Shown here: piece after piece, positions 8,279 through 18,290 of the stretch
Layout of the letters: each line of letters starts with the position of its first letter
How positions within the stretch are numbered: position 1 is the stretch's first letter
Source of the DNA: Chara braunii
Taxonomy: Eukaryota > Streptophyta > Charophyceae > Charales > Characeae
Direction: 5' to 3'
Length of the DNA stretch: 27,855 bases
Assembly: GCA_003427395.1 (NCBI GenBank)
Contig: BFEA01000195.1
Span: forward strand, 1,556,468 to 1,584,322
Translations under genes and position numbers: made by a program
Notes under the pieces: model-generated
Seen by the model: the letters and a program-made list of their open reading frames with translations, nothing else
Databases searched by the model: none
Told to the model about the DNA's origin: nothing

Positions 8279-9161
8279 TCAGCTGGCATCTAATAGCCAG
8301 CCATTGAAAGTCACTTCGTTACCTTCAACCCTCGCCAAACCTTCACCCAGGTCCCAGGTCCCCAGGAACCACGTTAGGCTCCCGGCCCTCTGCCGGGGGC
8401 GCCCAACCTTCCTCCTCCAGTCGCTTAAAATTACCAACCTGACTTGTGTCTTCACTGAGGCTTTAATTGCATGATCTGACAGGAAGCGCCCTTCAAAGAT
8501 GCACTTGTTCCTCACTTCCCAAATTACCGAAAATACACAGGCTCTCAGTCCGTGGGCGATGTAACCCCAGCCCTTGTGTAGTACAAAATTTCCGGGGACT
8601 CCCTCATGTAAAATCCATCTGTCATCCCAGGGGAAGGCTGGGCCGCCTATAAGATCCCATTGCGCTCTCCACGAAGGAATTCACACATTCTGGTTTTTCT
8701 TTCTTCTTCGTCCAGACTCTAAAAGCCTGCGTTGCTCGCGTAAAACATAAATCTTGGATTTATGAAAACGCGCGAAGCGATCACTTCGAAAAACAAGTGA
8801 TGGAGTGTTGTTTTCTAGTGCCTTTCTTTTGATCACTTGGGATACACTCACTTCTCCCATTGAGACCAGTTCCAAATTCGTGTTGAAAGTGGACACGAGA
8901 GCCAGAGGTGGGTGGTGGACTCAACTGCTCCTTTGCATCTACTGCACTCCACTGAGATTTCCAACCCTCGTTTTGCCAACCACTCAGTGGACGGGGTGGC
9001 TAGCACAGCCTAGCAGAGATACGAGCCACAGCAGGGCTGTGGCTCTCCGCATGGGTGCTGATTGGAGCTGCTCCCAACGTCGTGTGAGGGCACTAGAGGT
9101 CTCTCCTTCTTCGAATGTTGAAGTTTGTGACCATCTGCTGACAGCAGTGATCTGTGGTGTC
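8279..9161 (-). pseudogene. LINE ORF2 C-terminal zinc-finger-like (zf-RVT) remnant
   Basis: At 8515-8279 the translation contains EVRNKCIFEGRF followed by a basic and hydrophobic stretch. This resembles the W-(x)-E-R-N-x-(C/R)-x-F ending of the zf-RVT region in plant LINE polyproteins. At 8896-8681 a basic segment (HKSKIYVLREQRRL) fits the upstream part of the same region. Several stops and frameshifts lie between, so this is a remnant. Its proposed role in LINEs is RNA or DNA binding during target-primed reverse transcription. Confidence 0.6.
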
Positions 9162-10355
9162 CTATTTGGCTGCGAGAGGCTGTAGCCTACAGCCGAGGAG
9201 TAGTCTGTCAGCCAGGCTTCTTGGGAAACCATAGCCCCTCCAAGTCCACATGCGCGGGTCTAGCTTCAGGCGTCGAACTGGTGTGCCGTTAGCCCAGAGG
9301 TTACAAGACCAGTCCCCATCCTCGTTGCAGCTTTCCTGAATTCTGACCTGCAGCAGGTTACCCAATGGTCTGGAGGCTTGATGTTGTGAGTCATCTCTGA
9401 GCATTAGCTGTGTTGTGTGTGCCTGTCCTTCGCATGCGGTGAAGGACCTGTTCCCATCCCCATCTGTACCTTGTAGCTTCCAATAGATATTGGGGTGTTC
9501 GTCTGTTGCTTGGACAAACCAAGTGCCTGGTGGAGCTACAGTAACTCCTTGCAGGCTTAGGATCTGGTGCCAGGCGTCCGGGATAGCTTCCAGAAGCTGC
9601 GTGAAACGAGCTCCGACCTGTGCAAGTCTTCCGATTTTCTCTCTAAGGTCTGACACCGAATACCATTGTCCTGTGAGTGGATTCCACAAATCTGCGATTC
9701 TGAGCACTTCCCTCTCAATCCATGCCCGACCAAATGCTTCTCTGGATCCTCCTGTTGAGAAAGGTCCGCCATTTGGAGCCAAAATGAATGGGTTATCGAA
9801 CAAAGGTCGTGCCAGAACTTCATCCCTTGTCAAGGGTGCTGTCCAGATCCGTGGGCCAATTTTCCTCCAAGCTTGCAGGACCCCCTTCCAAAATTCTGAT
9901 CTGACCTTCCGTCTCAGGAAGGAGTCCATCATGCAGCAGGTCCAAACATCACTGGTCCCAGGCAGTCTCCCGTCTTCTGCTAGTAGTTCCTCGGCTAGCA
10001 GAACCCAGTGATCCTCGGAGTTGTTACCGATCGCCCGGGTCCATTTTGCTAAGAGTGCTGTGTTCTGTCTCCCTGGGCCTAGTATCCCGAGGCCGCCTTC
10101 TGAGCGTTCAGTGCAGATCAGGTCCCATGCCACCTTGGAGATGAAGCTGGTGTCTGTNTTGCCAAAGGGTTTCCATATAAATCGGGCAGCGGCATTACGG
10201 ACCACCTTAAGGAACTTCTCACCCAGAGGTCTTACTGCACCTACAAACCAGAGCAGGGAGAACAAGGCTACATTCGTGACTAACGCTCTCGGGGAGATAG
10301 GTGTTTGGCTGGGCCCCAAACAGTGATAGGTGTTTGGCTGGGCACCAAACAGCAA
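9162..10355 (-). pseudogene. LINE ORF2, post-reverse-transcriptase linker segment
   Basis: A 397-codon open stretch is the longest uninterrupted part of this LINE. It contains the typical LINE post-RT sequence near its start (NAAARFIWKPFG, then KVAWDLICTERSEGGLGIL), where plant LINEs have W-x-x-(I/L)-C-x-P-(K/R)-x-x-G-G-L-G-(I/L). It continues through WTRAIGNNSEDHWVLLAEEL. The stretch starts and stops out of frame with its neighbours. It has no catalytic residues and acts as the linker between RT and the zinc-finger tail. Confidence 0.8.
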
Positions 10356-10361
10356 TTCTGC

Positions 10362-11608
10362 TCAACACTTTTGTTGTAGCAGGTCGTTTTGAGCATCCGC
10401 AGTCTTGCTGAGAGCAATTTGGACCCCTAGGTATCTCTCTGTGTTGTCACTCAATACCTGTTTCATCCCCCACTCAACTGCAATGACATATCTCTTGGAC
10501 AGAAAAAAAAATAACTTGTTCCAGTTTACCGCAGCTTTAGAGAGGGTTGCGTATTCCACCAGGCAGGCCTAAAGTGCCCCCAAGGAGTCGACAGTCAGAT
10601 CATCTGCCAGAGCTTTAACCCTGCATTCCCTGTGCTGTGTGGGTAGCCCTTTGACGAGGGGCTGTGAACGGATAATGCTCGCAAGTACCTCCAACTGCAA
10701 GACGAAGAGCAGGGGTGCCAGGGGGCACCCTTGTCTTACCAAGCGGGAGAGGGAAAAAGGTGAGGAGATATGACCATTGATGGAGACGGATGCAGTGGAG
10801 AAAGTGTACATCACATATACCCATCTGCAGAAATTGGGCCCAAAGTTAAGTTTTCAGAGTGTGGTATGTGCGCAGGCCCAATGAACTCGATCAAAGGCCT
10901 TCTCCAGGTCTAATAACATCACTACCATGTCCATGTTTTCCTGTTGAATCTGTTCTAGCACTTCTATTGTGGTCACTATATTGTCGAAAATCGATCTGCC
11001 TTGTACAAATGGTACTTGGTCTCTGTCAACTAACTTCAGGAGGTAGTTACCCAGATGTCTAGCAAAAAGCTTTCCTAGAATCTTATATGATACATTGAGA
11101 AGCGAGATGGTTCGCCAGTTTCTGATGTCGGTCTTATCCCCCTTCTTGTACATTACAATTATGATTCCGTCTGCCATACCCGTGGAGAGGCGTCCCATGT
11201 CAGGGTTTCATTGTAGATCTGAACAAGATGCGGGATGAGGGCGCGACCGTGCTGTTAATAGACTTCCACTGGGAGTCCGTCTCGTCCCGGGGCTTTGCCC
11301 TTGGCCATGTGTTGCAGTGTTTCCGTAACCTCTTCTGATGTGACTGGTCTTTCTAGGTTCAGTCTGTCTAAGCTTGCCAGCTTCGCTGTAGTGTTGGACC
11401 AGTGGTCTGAGCCCACTGAGAGGTTTGTGTTTGGGTCCTCATCCGGTCTGCATGAGGTTAGAATGTCCCTGAAGTATGGAACTGCATATTTGCACATGGT
11501 ATTAGATGTGACAGCATGTCTAGCTTCCGGGATAAACGGATGATGTAATTTCTTCATGGCTTGGGCTGCCCTTTTAGGGAGCAGGCGCTGGAATGACTTC
11601 TTAGTCAT
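10362..11608 (-). pseudogene. LINE ORF2 reverse transcriptase domain, broken
   Basis: Pieces in order are: GKAPGRDGLPVEVY (11290-11250), the start of RT in L1-type elements; a fragment with YKKGDKTDIRNWRTISLLN and LLDLEKAFDRVHW (11198-10854), in which the D of DLEKAFD is the first catalytic Asp; a fragment with RQGCPLAPLLF and ALADDL (10814-10569), where ADD is the catalytic pair; and RYLGVQI (10559-10362) from the thumb. Stops or frame changes lie at about 11255, 11200, 10850 and 10565. The ancestral activity was RNA-templated DNA synthesis primed by the nicked target. Confidence 0.9.
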
Positions 11609-12711
11609 TCAATCGTATACAACTATTCCTTTCACTGTGAGTCTTTCAGTCCACTCTACGGATTTTTTATGAAGGAGGTCGTTCCATTCATGGATCAATC
11701 TGACTCTTTCCGCAGCCCAGACAGACACTGAGATAGGTTGCAGCTGTATTCGGCTTTCTACCCAGTCTAGATCCTTGATGATTCGGTCTTCTTCCTTTCT
11801 GCTTTCTGCTGCTACGATCCTCCAGAAAATGCTTAGAAAATTGGAGACAATTGTTGTTCCCATATCCCACCAATCACCTTTCGAGGGAAAGTGCACCTGG
11901 GCCTCAGGCCATTTCTCAAAGAACCTATCAATCCATTTTCCTATTCCCGGATCCTTGAGGTGTTGGGTATTCAAATGGAAGAAACTTTTTCCCTTGTCTG
12001 TTACATCGACCATCTGGAAGGTAGCCTTTACTAGGAAGTGATCAGACACTGGACTTTTGGCTACTTTGATATTTAGGGTGGTGTCCCACCACGCAGCACA
12101 GGTCAGAAAGTAGTCCAACCTCCGAAAGATGCCTGTTGACTTACCTTCTGATGCTGATGAGCACCACGTGTAACCCGGCAGGGTGGGTTGCATCAGTTTG
12201 TAGGCGTTACACAGTTCCAATTCAAGCATATATTATGTGAGGGCGAGAACATCCAGTGAGGTGTAAGGGGTTGGACATCGCCCAAGGAGCAGTTTCAGTC
12301 TCCTGTGACCAGAAGGTTGTCCCTGTCCGGGGTCTGAAAGATCAGGTCGTGGAAGAAGGTTTTGCGATCAGATCTATCCACGGGTGCATACACTTTCATG
12401 ATAGCCCAGTCATAGTCATTTTCACCCAAGCCCATCTACCCCACACATCTGCGCGATGGTCTGAGATCACTGTCACGATGGATTAGGATTCCTACACCGC
12501 CTCTGGTTCCTACTGATGGAGACCAGATTTGCGGACCGTCCCACCAGCTGTCTAGTTCTTGCAACTTCTTCTCATCCAGCTTGCTCTCTTGAATGCATAT
12601 GACTTTTGCCTTGTACTTGTATATCCATTCCTTCAGTCTAGCTCTCTTTCTCTTTTTGGATGTGTCCCCGAGACCCCTGAGGTTCCAGGAGGCGATGCAA
12701 AGGTTATCGAT
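11609..12711 (-). pseudogene. LINE ORF2 AP-endonuclease domain, broken
   Basis: The domain opens at about 12711 with IASWNLRGLG and ICIQESKL, motifs I and II of the exonuclease-endonuclease-phosphatase fold, and that frame stops at 12436-12438. A shifted frame continues with AIMKVYAPVD and reaches GD-stop-N at 12295-12297, where LINEs have the G-D-x-N catalytic motif. A third frame (12229-11609) carries PGYTW, RRLDYFL and SPVSDHFLV; SDH is the last catalytic motif. That frame ends in TGA (11609-11611), directly in frame with the following segment. The ancestral role was nicking the target DNA. Confidence 0.88.
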
Positions 12712-13484
12712 TTATTTTGTTGCCCTGCGTTCTTGATTGGATGTGAGGGGTTGATCCAAAAGAACTGGGAACTCGCGTACCAGTTCTTGACGAAGAGGCT
12801 GAGGCTGCGTTTGCTGGCCATTTCTGCGTCAGGAGGTTCTTCAAGAAAATCAATTCGAGTCTTTTGTTGCAGGGGAGTTTCTCATTGATCTTCGACAGGA
12901 ATATAGCATCTGCTAACCCCTGCACCCCTACCTGTTGCAGGTAATCTCTGTCCTCCTCGATGAATACTGCTAGCGGACTTAACCTTAGGCCTTCTGTTAG
13001 AAATGTGTCCAGTTTGTCGACTAGAATGTAAGCATTTAGTTGGGTGTAAAGACCTTGAGGTTCCGATCTTGAAGCTCAAGGTAGAACCTGGGCAGTGCCA
13101 TGTCAGGGACCACTCTGATTGGGTATCTGTTGGTATGTAGTTCCCTGGCCGCGGAGAGGATCACCTGTGGGGTAATCGGCTCTTCCACTAGCCTTGCAGG
13201 GAAAGTCATTCTCTCGTTGTCTTGTTGGCAGGCAAGTATGTGTATGCTTTCTTTTGTGATAGTGCCGATGAATGGGGTCAGCCAATTTTCAAGACTTGTT
13301 AGGCTGGCTGCGTGTTGTTGTCACCATCCTGCGGCTTCGTGACGTTGTCGGGCGGCCGTGGACCTGTCGGCCACCCCGGCCCACCCGACATACAAGGGAT
13401 TCGCCCCTCAACCGAACGATCGGTCAAGAATTGTTGGATACTCTTGTCAGGGCCGTCGGGAAAATTAGGAGTCAGGCCGTGCAA
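12704..13484 (-). pseudogene. LINE ORF1-like region, broken
   Basis: In shifting minus-strand frames there is a consistent protein-like sense: an acidic/proline-rich part (13484-13299), then ENWLTPFIGTITKE and LVEEPITPQVILSAA (about 13300-13090), then AYILVDKLDTFL and LADAIFLSKINEKL (about 13040-12860). The last frame ends at 12704 and overlaps the start of the endonuclease by a few bases. Position and composition suggest the nucleic-acid-binding ORF1 protein, but I recognise no RRM or zinc knuckle. It could instead be lineage-specific sequence. Confidence 0.5.
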
Positions 13485-13490
13485 CGCGCC

Positions 13491-13491
<1 letters not shown>

Positions 13492-13543
<52 letters not shown>
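13492..13543. repeat. CT dinucleotide microsatellite
   Basis: About 50 bp of uninterrupted CT lies between the LINE 5' side and the 146-bp foldback. Confidence 0.95.
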
Positions 13544-13545
<2 letters not shown>

Positions 13546-13555
13546 GGGGCCAAGT

Positions 13556-13701
13556 CCCACTAGCAGCGTTGAGCTACCTCAACGCCTGAATCTGGACGTT
13601 TTTGCGGTGACGTGCAGAAATGGTGTTGAGTTTCCTGAACTGCACGTCTCCACAAACACGTCCAGATTCAGGCGTCGAGGTAGCTCAACGCTGCTAGTGG
13701 G
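13556..13701. repeat. 146-bp foldback element with 62-bp arms
   Basis: The left arm 13556-13617 (beginning CCCACTAGCAGCGTTGAGC) matches the reverse complement of 13640-13701 at 58 of 62 positions with no gaps. The loop is 22 bases. Flanks are pure C/G-biased (left GGGGCCAAGT, right GGGCGTG), so a target-site duplication cannot be called. A transcript would be a long hairpin. It fits a foldback MITE or a small-RNA precursor. Confidence 0.9.
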
Positions 13702-14500
13702 GGGCGTGATGCACTCCCTTTTCCTCAATTTCGTTTTCCTTTCTCCTTTTTTTTTTTTTTTTTCCATTTTTCTTTGTTTTTTGCTTGTTTTTCTTTTCAT
13801 TTTCTACACATTTATTGTAAACAAAATTTGTTGTCCTCGAAGTACCGGTACTTCGCACCGTAGTTATAGGTTAGGCCTACCGGTAGCTCTAGGGTCGGGC
13901 CTTGACAACCGGTAGGTACTGGTGGTTTAATAAAATGAACCGTCGAATCTGTCGTGCCTGACACTTGCGTTTTTTGTATGTTACGAGAATGTTCCCGGAC
14001 GGGCCAGCTGCGGAACGAGGGTATGGCAACAAGTCTTGGTGCACCTCTTTTACACTGACCAATTGGCGGGGAAATGAACCCTCAATTTTCATTAATTTTA
14101 ATAACAAAATTTAAAATGAGTAAACGAATTAAAAATAATAAAAGGAAATAAAACAAATGATTATCTATTATTTGTAATATTTGATTAATTTTTATGATGA
14201 TTTTATCAGAATTTATCCTTGATGAATTCTAGCCAGAAATGTAAAATTATATATTTACTCTTGGTCCATCGATTCATACGGATTTTTGGTATTTATGATT
14301 CCTCGCAGGATTTTACATGATTTTTCTGATTATTACCCTTGTTGTACCTTCAGGATTATTCAGTGTGCGTGGTCCGTATCCTGTTGGAATTCCAAGGCAT
14401 ACTGGGTATCGTGCGAGGACTTGAGTTCACGCTTCATCTCTATGGAACAAACTCTGGTTGTATTTGCGGCATGGTCGAGACTGAAACAGATATCGGAATT
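13702..14500. other. T-rich then AT-rich non-coding stretch
   Basis: A T-rich tract (13745-13800) is followed by several ACCGGTA-type motifs (13845-13915). After that comes a strongly AT-rich part (14080-14290), unlike the rest of the window. I see no coding sequence. Confidence 0.6.
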
Positions 14501-14519
14501 GTTTTTGAGTTATGATCCT

Positions 14520-15490
14520 GTCGTTTTGGTACGGTCACTGGGTTGGTGTAACCCCGGTACGGGGATCATTGGCGTGTTCACCCAAGCACGATATTGTGGT
14601 TCAGTTCGAGATGATTGCGGCACACGGTACTGGTTGCAGTGGTTCACTGATTGGGCATTTACATAGTAATGTTACAGTATATTGCATCCTGATCTCGTTA
14701 TTCCGGTACAGTTACTGAATCCAGCGGCAAGTTTGATGGGTCAGACCGGTGCCATTACTAGTCTGAAGCCGGTGTGCAGCTTAGTATGGTATCTGACATT
14801 AGTCCGGCACCAGTACAGTTCTCTGAAGTCTAAAACGACTATCTTTGGTGTGGTTATTGGTTCGGCACTGGTATGGTAACAGTGCACACCACTACAATTT
14901 AACGACGCAAGGTTGGTCCGGCACCAGTACAGTTCTCTGAAGTCTGAAACGACTATCTTTGGTGTGGTTATTGGTTTGGCACTGGCATGGTAACGGTGCA
15001 GACCACTACAATTTAACATCACAAGGTTGGTAGTCTGGCCTTGTCATTTTACTACGGTTATTGGTCCGGTACTGGTGTGGCTCATTCGCTGCTTGACATG
15101 GCATTTTGCATTGGTCCAGTACGATTGCAGGTTCTGCACAGGCATGACATTGGGGTAGTGTACCGCATTTTGTTCCTATTTTTCGGGTTTGGTGGCTGGT
15201 ACGGTACTGACACGACGTACTGCAGAACGACTCTACTTGTTCTTAACCATTATTTCCGCGTTGTAACAGTTGACTAAGGCTCGGTACTGCTAATCTAGGA
15301 TGGATGGGCGTTAAATTGGAGACTGCTACGGATGCTCCGGTTCTATGGTATTGTTGGTCTGAAAGACTACGATCAGGAACACGTACTTTGGGGTACAGTC
15401 ATTGGCGCGGCACGTTGTATTTAGATCCTCAATTCAGAAACAAACGTGCTTTGTTTAAACCCAATGGTACGGTAATTGGTCGTCCCTGGG
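14520..15490. repeat. Degenerate repeat field with ATTGGTYCGGYACTGG motif
   Basis: Variants of GGTACGG and ATTGGTYCGGYACTGG recur many times, for example near 14527, 14625, 14858, 14972, 15060, 15110, 15197, 15403 and 15470. Spacing is irregular (about 50-110 bp). This looks like an old satellite-like array. It is not coding: frames are short and inconsistent. Confidence 0.6.
14802..15029. repeat. 114-bp tandem duplication
   Basis: GTCCGGCACCAGTACAGTTC begins at 14802 and at 14916. The two 114-bp copies match over nearly their whole length with about ten differences. It is the best-preserved part of the GGTAC-rich repeat field. Confidence 0.9.
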
Positions 15491-17394
15491 TTTTGATATA
15501 ATTACGCTGGCCTTCGATTCATGGACAATGATCCCTGACTACCGTATCTGGGCCCCCGGTGTCCTCTTGTTGGCTTCCGCCTCGTGGCCGATGAAGCCGC
15601 TGCTTTTTGGTTCCTATGAAGTCCAACCCCGCACGCCCTTTGCGCGTTAGCTGATAGTAACCTTGGATGTTTGCGCCCCCCCCCTTCTGCGTTCCGTAAG
15701 TCGACCCCAAATCCGAAACCCGCCGCCCCTTGCTCAGCCTTGCTGTAGGCGTTTTGTCACTAGTGTCCCCACGACAAGTCTCCTTCTTTTTACCACTTGT
15801 TATCACAGAGGTTTAAGGGTAAGAAAAAAACAAGGAGGAAAAGAAAGGCGAGAAGAAGTCATTCTATCCGCAGGTATTGTCCCAAAAAATATCTCCGGAT
15901 CATGACTCGTTCCCCCGTTGTGTGTTCGGGCGGCTCCCTTCACGGTTCAATGCGGTCGTCTATCTACAGCCGCAGTCGAGCCTGACTCTGCACCTTCCTA
16001 ACCGGTTCCCTGACCCAACCAGCGAGAGGTTGGTCCATTTCTCGCTTTTCCCCTCGCGACTCCCTCAGTCCAACGGGCGTCGCTTTGAGTATCCAAATCC
16101 CTTCCTTTCCTTCTCTCCTTCTTGCAAATGTCAGCACAGCGGACGACCGTTCTGGGGGAATTCAAGTTCAAGGAAAAGAAGACTTGCAGCACTGCAGCAA
16201 CACAGATCGTTCACCGATCATAAATCCGAGCGGTTCAGGTTGCTCGTGCTTCCTGGTCACAAGGCTTGGCTCAGCCTATCTTAGTCACAACTTTTCTCGC
16301 TAGATGAACGGAGCTACCAACTGGATAAAACTGAGAACCTTCGGCTATAGAGCCAAGCATGACGAACGTCGATACACAGAGCTGGGAAAAAGAAAAAAAA
16401 AAAAACATTCAAAGAGAAGTCGCACAAGGTTTCGAAACGCAATCGGTCTCCGGTAAGTTGTACAATGAAAGAGCCTGGCGGGCCTCACAGGGGGCTGGAA
16501 CAATCAACCACAATGCTCTACCCCAGTGGGGGTTACTATGCTACCACGAAAGCTAANGAAAGCGTAGCAGTATTACCAGCATATCCTCCCTCCTTTTGCC
16601 TTCGCCGTCCCCCTACACCTCTCTCCCCCTCACCATCTCACCCTGGTACACCTTCGCTGCCCAAACCAAGAGCAAATCGGACAGACACCGAGTATGTTGC
16701 CGATAACAGACGGCACCTTTACTTACCCCCTCAGCACAGCGAGCAACAGATTTCTATCTCTGACTGGGCAAGCATTCACGCCGAAGTAGGAGAGAGCACT
16801 CTGAGAGGTCAGTGCCCCAGATAACGTCCCCGGCGAAAAACAAGCTCCGGCTTGAAGAGAAGGTACAGTGAGAATCGAACTAGCGGGAGGGCGTCTGGCC
16901 TCTCAACGCGGATCGTTTTTGGCTTCCGACCCTCACTCTCCCGCGGTACGGCATTCCAAGAAGTCCTCAAATACGCCTTCGTGACCAAAAAAAGTCTTCC
17001 GAGAACCGTAGCGTCCTCTAAAACCTCGACACATATAATGCGCAGGCGCTTTGACACGTGCTGAGGTCGCGGAATTGCTCTCCCTCCTTTCTCGCACTCC
17101 TCCTCCCGCGCTCGTACAACAACCTCTCGTCCTTCCTTCCTATCTCTCTCTGCTCTATCTCCCCCACTCACTCGGTTGAGACTTCCTATCGCTCTCAACT
17201 CGAGAAGTCCGCATGGGAGCTCGCAGTGTCGTCCCCGCTCATTTTAGCCACGGGCGCTCTGCATGTTGGTTAGTCGTCGCTGGCTCCCCCTCTCGCCCAC
17301 TAGCACTAGCTACCTTCCTCTCGCTCTTAGATTCTCCCTCCACTCTTCTTTCTTTGTCTCTCTGTTCACTTTGTTCACTCTTCTCTCTCTCTCT
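15491..17394. other. No recognisable gene; possible LTR or 3' region of the Ty3/gypsy element
   Basis: Open frames of up to about 130 codons exist, for instance on the minus strand at 17198-16809, but none shows a domain. The minus strand near 17030-17040 contains an ATTATATG sequence that could be a TATA-like element. If the 3' LTR starts at 17880, this stretch would be its remainder plus flanking DNA. Its low-coordinate end cannot be placed without a second LTR copy. Confidence 0.4.
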
Positions 17395-17876
17395 GCCTGA
17401 GGAAAACGCTGCTCGTCCGTCCGTGCCCTCTACCGACGCCCTTTCGCATGTATCTTCTCGCTCCGCGTCAGGAAAGTGCGGCTGGTGCGGACTCGCGCTC
17501 GTACGTGCGTGCGCTCTACGGACGCTCTCTCTCGATTATCCTCTCACTCCGCATCAGGAAAGCGCCGCTCGCGGAGACTCCCGCTCGTACGTTCGTGCGT
17601 TCTACGAACGCGCTCTCTCGTATCTTCTTGCTCCGCTTCAGGAAAGCGTTGCTTACGGAGACTCGCGCTCGTGCGTTCGCGCGCTCTACCGATCCTCTCT
17701 CAAGCATCTTCTTGCTCTGCACCCCGAAAGAGTTGCTAGCGTAGACTCGCGCTCATACGTTTGTGCGCTCTATCGATCCTCTCTCTCAAGCAACTTCTTG
17801 CTCCGCACCCGGAAAGAGTTGCTAGCGTAGACTCGCACTCGTACGTTCATGCGCTCTACCGACGCTCTCTCCCCCG
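17395..17876. repeat. 84-86 bp tandem repeat, about five and a half copies
   Basis: The CTTCTYGCTCYGC segment recurs with starts near 17451, 17537, 17621, 17705 and 17791, that is with periods of 86, 84, 84 and 86. Each unit also carries GACTCGCGCTCGTACGTNCGTGCGCTCTAC-like sequence. A plus-strand open frame (17213-17830) shows related 28-residue repeats. The 86-bp spacings are not multiples of three, so coding is unlikely. Confidence 0.85.
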
Positions 17877-17880
17877 TACA

Positions 17881-17915
17881 CCCTCCCCCCTCTCTTGTCT
17901 TCTCCTCTTCTTTTT
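17881..17915 (-). promoter_or_regulatory. Candidate polypurine tract next to a 3' LTR start
   Basis: On the minus strand 17915-17881 is 34 of 35 purines and is followed at 17880 by TGTACGGGGG. A polypurine tract touching a TG terminus is where plus-strand priming ends before the 3' LTR in LTR retrotransposons. Its distance from the pol end (about 2 kb) is long but seen in gypsy elements with 3' untranslated regions. Without the 5' LTR this is only a candidate. Confidence 0.3.
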
Positions 17916-17949
17916 ATACCCTCCATAGAGTGCACGGTACTTTGGTTCG

Positions 17950-18290
17950 TCCTTCTCTCGATCCTCTCTCCTGCTGCTTCTGCCAATCCGACATTCCCTT
18001 CTTAATCTTTGCCCGATCGCCGACTATTTCCCCAAATTGAAAAACTCCCGCCGACTTTTCCATCCTTTCGTCGATCCTCCCTCCTCCCACTTCCGCCAAT
18101 CAAACCTTCCCTTCTTAATCTTTGCCCGCTCGCTGGCTATTTCCCCAAATTAAAAAACTCCCGCCGACTTTTCCATCCTTCCGTCGAGCCTCCCTCCTCC
18201 CACTTCCGCCAATCCAACCTCCCCTTGTTAATCTTCGCCAGATCGTCGACTATTTTTCCAAATTTAAACTTCCGCCGATTTTTGACAAGT
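17950..18290. repeat. 113-bp tandem repeat, three copies
   Basis: CTTCTTAATC or its variant begins at 17998, 18111 and 18224, an exact 113-bp period. Each unit contains GACTATTTCCCCAAATT and CTCCCACTTCCGCCAATC-like segments. The first copy is less conserved at its left edge and the third is truncated at the right. It lies between the Ty3/gypsy pol end and the candidate LTR start, like the 3' UTR minisatellites known from some gypsy elements. Confidence 0.9.

Larger units (their letters stand above)
7897..13484 (-). mobile_element. Degenerate LINE (non-LTR retrotransposon), near full length
   Basis: Read from right to left this segment carries, in order, an ORF1-like region, an apurinic/apyrimidinic endonuclease, a reverse transcriptase, a long linker and a C-terminal zinc-finger-like tail. 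It ends in an A-rich tract (the minus strand of 7897-7930). That order is standard for plant L1-type elements. The frame is interrupted many times by stops and frameshifts, so it cannot move by itself. The right (5') border is uncertain: recognisable coding sense fades around 13300-13484, just before the CT array. I found no target-site duplication. Confidence 0.85.

Noticed and set aside
16850-16885. GTTCGATTCTC on the minus strand as a tRNA B box
   Set aside because: No matching T-stem or A box at the right distance.
16809-17198. 129-codon minus-strand open frame
   Set aside because: No domain or neighbour sense; probably chance or LTR sequence.
17213-17830. 205-codon plus-strand frame with 28-residue repeats
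   Set aside because: Repeat period is not constantly a multiple of three, and no start context or domain is seen.
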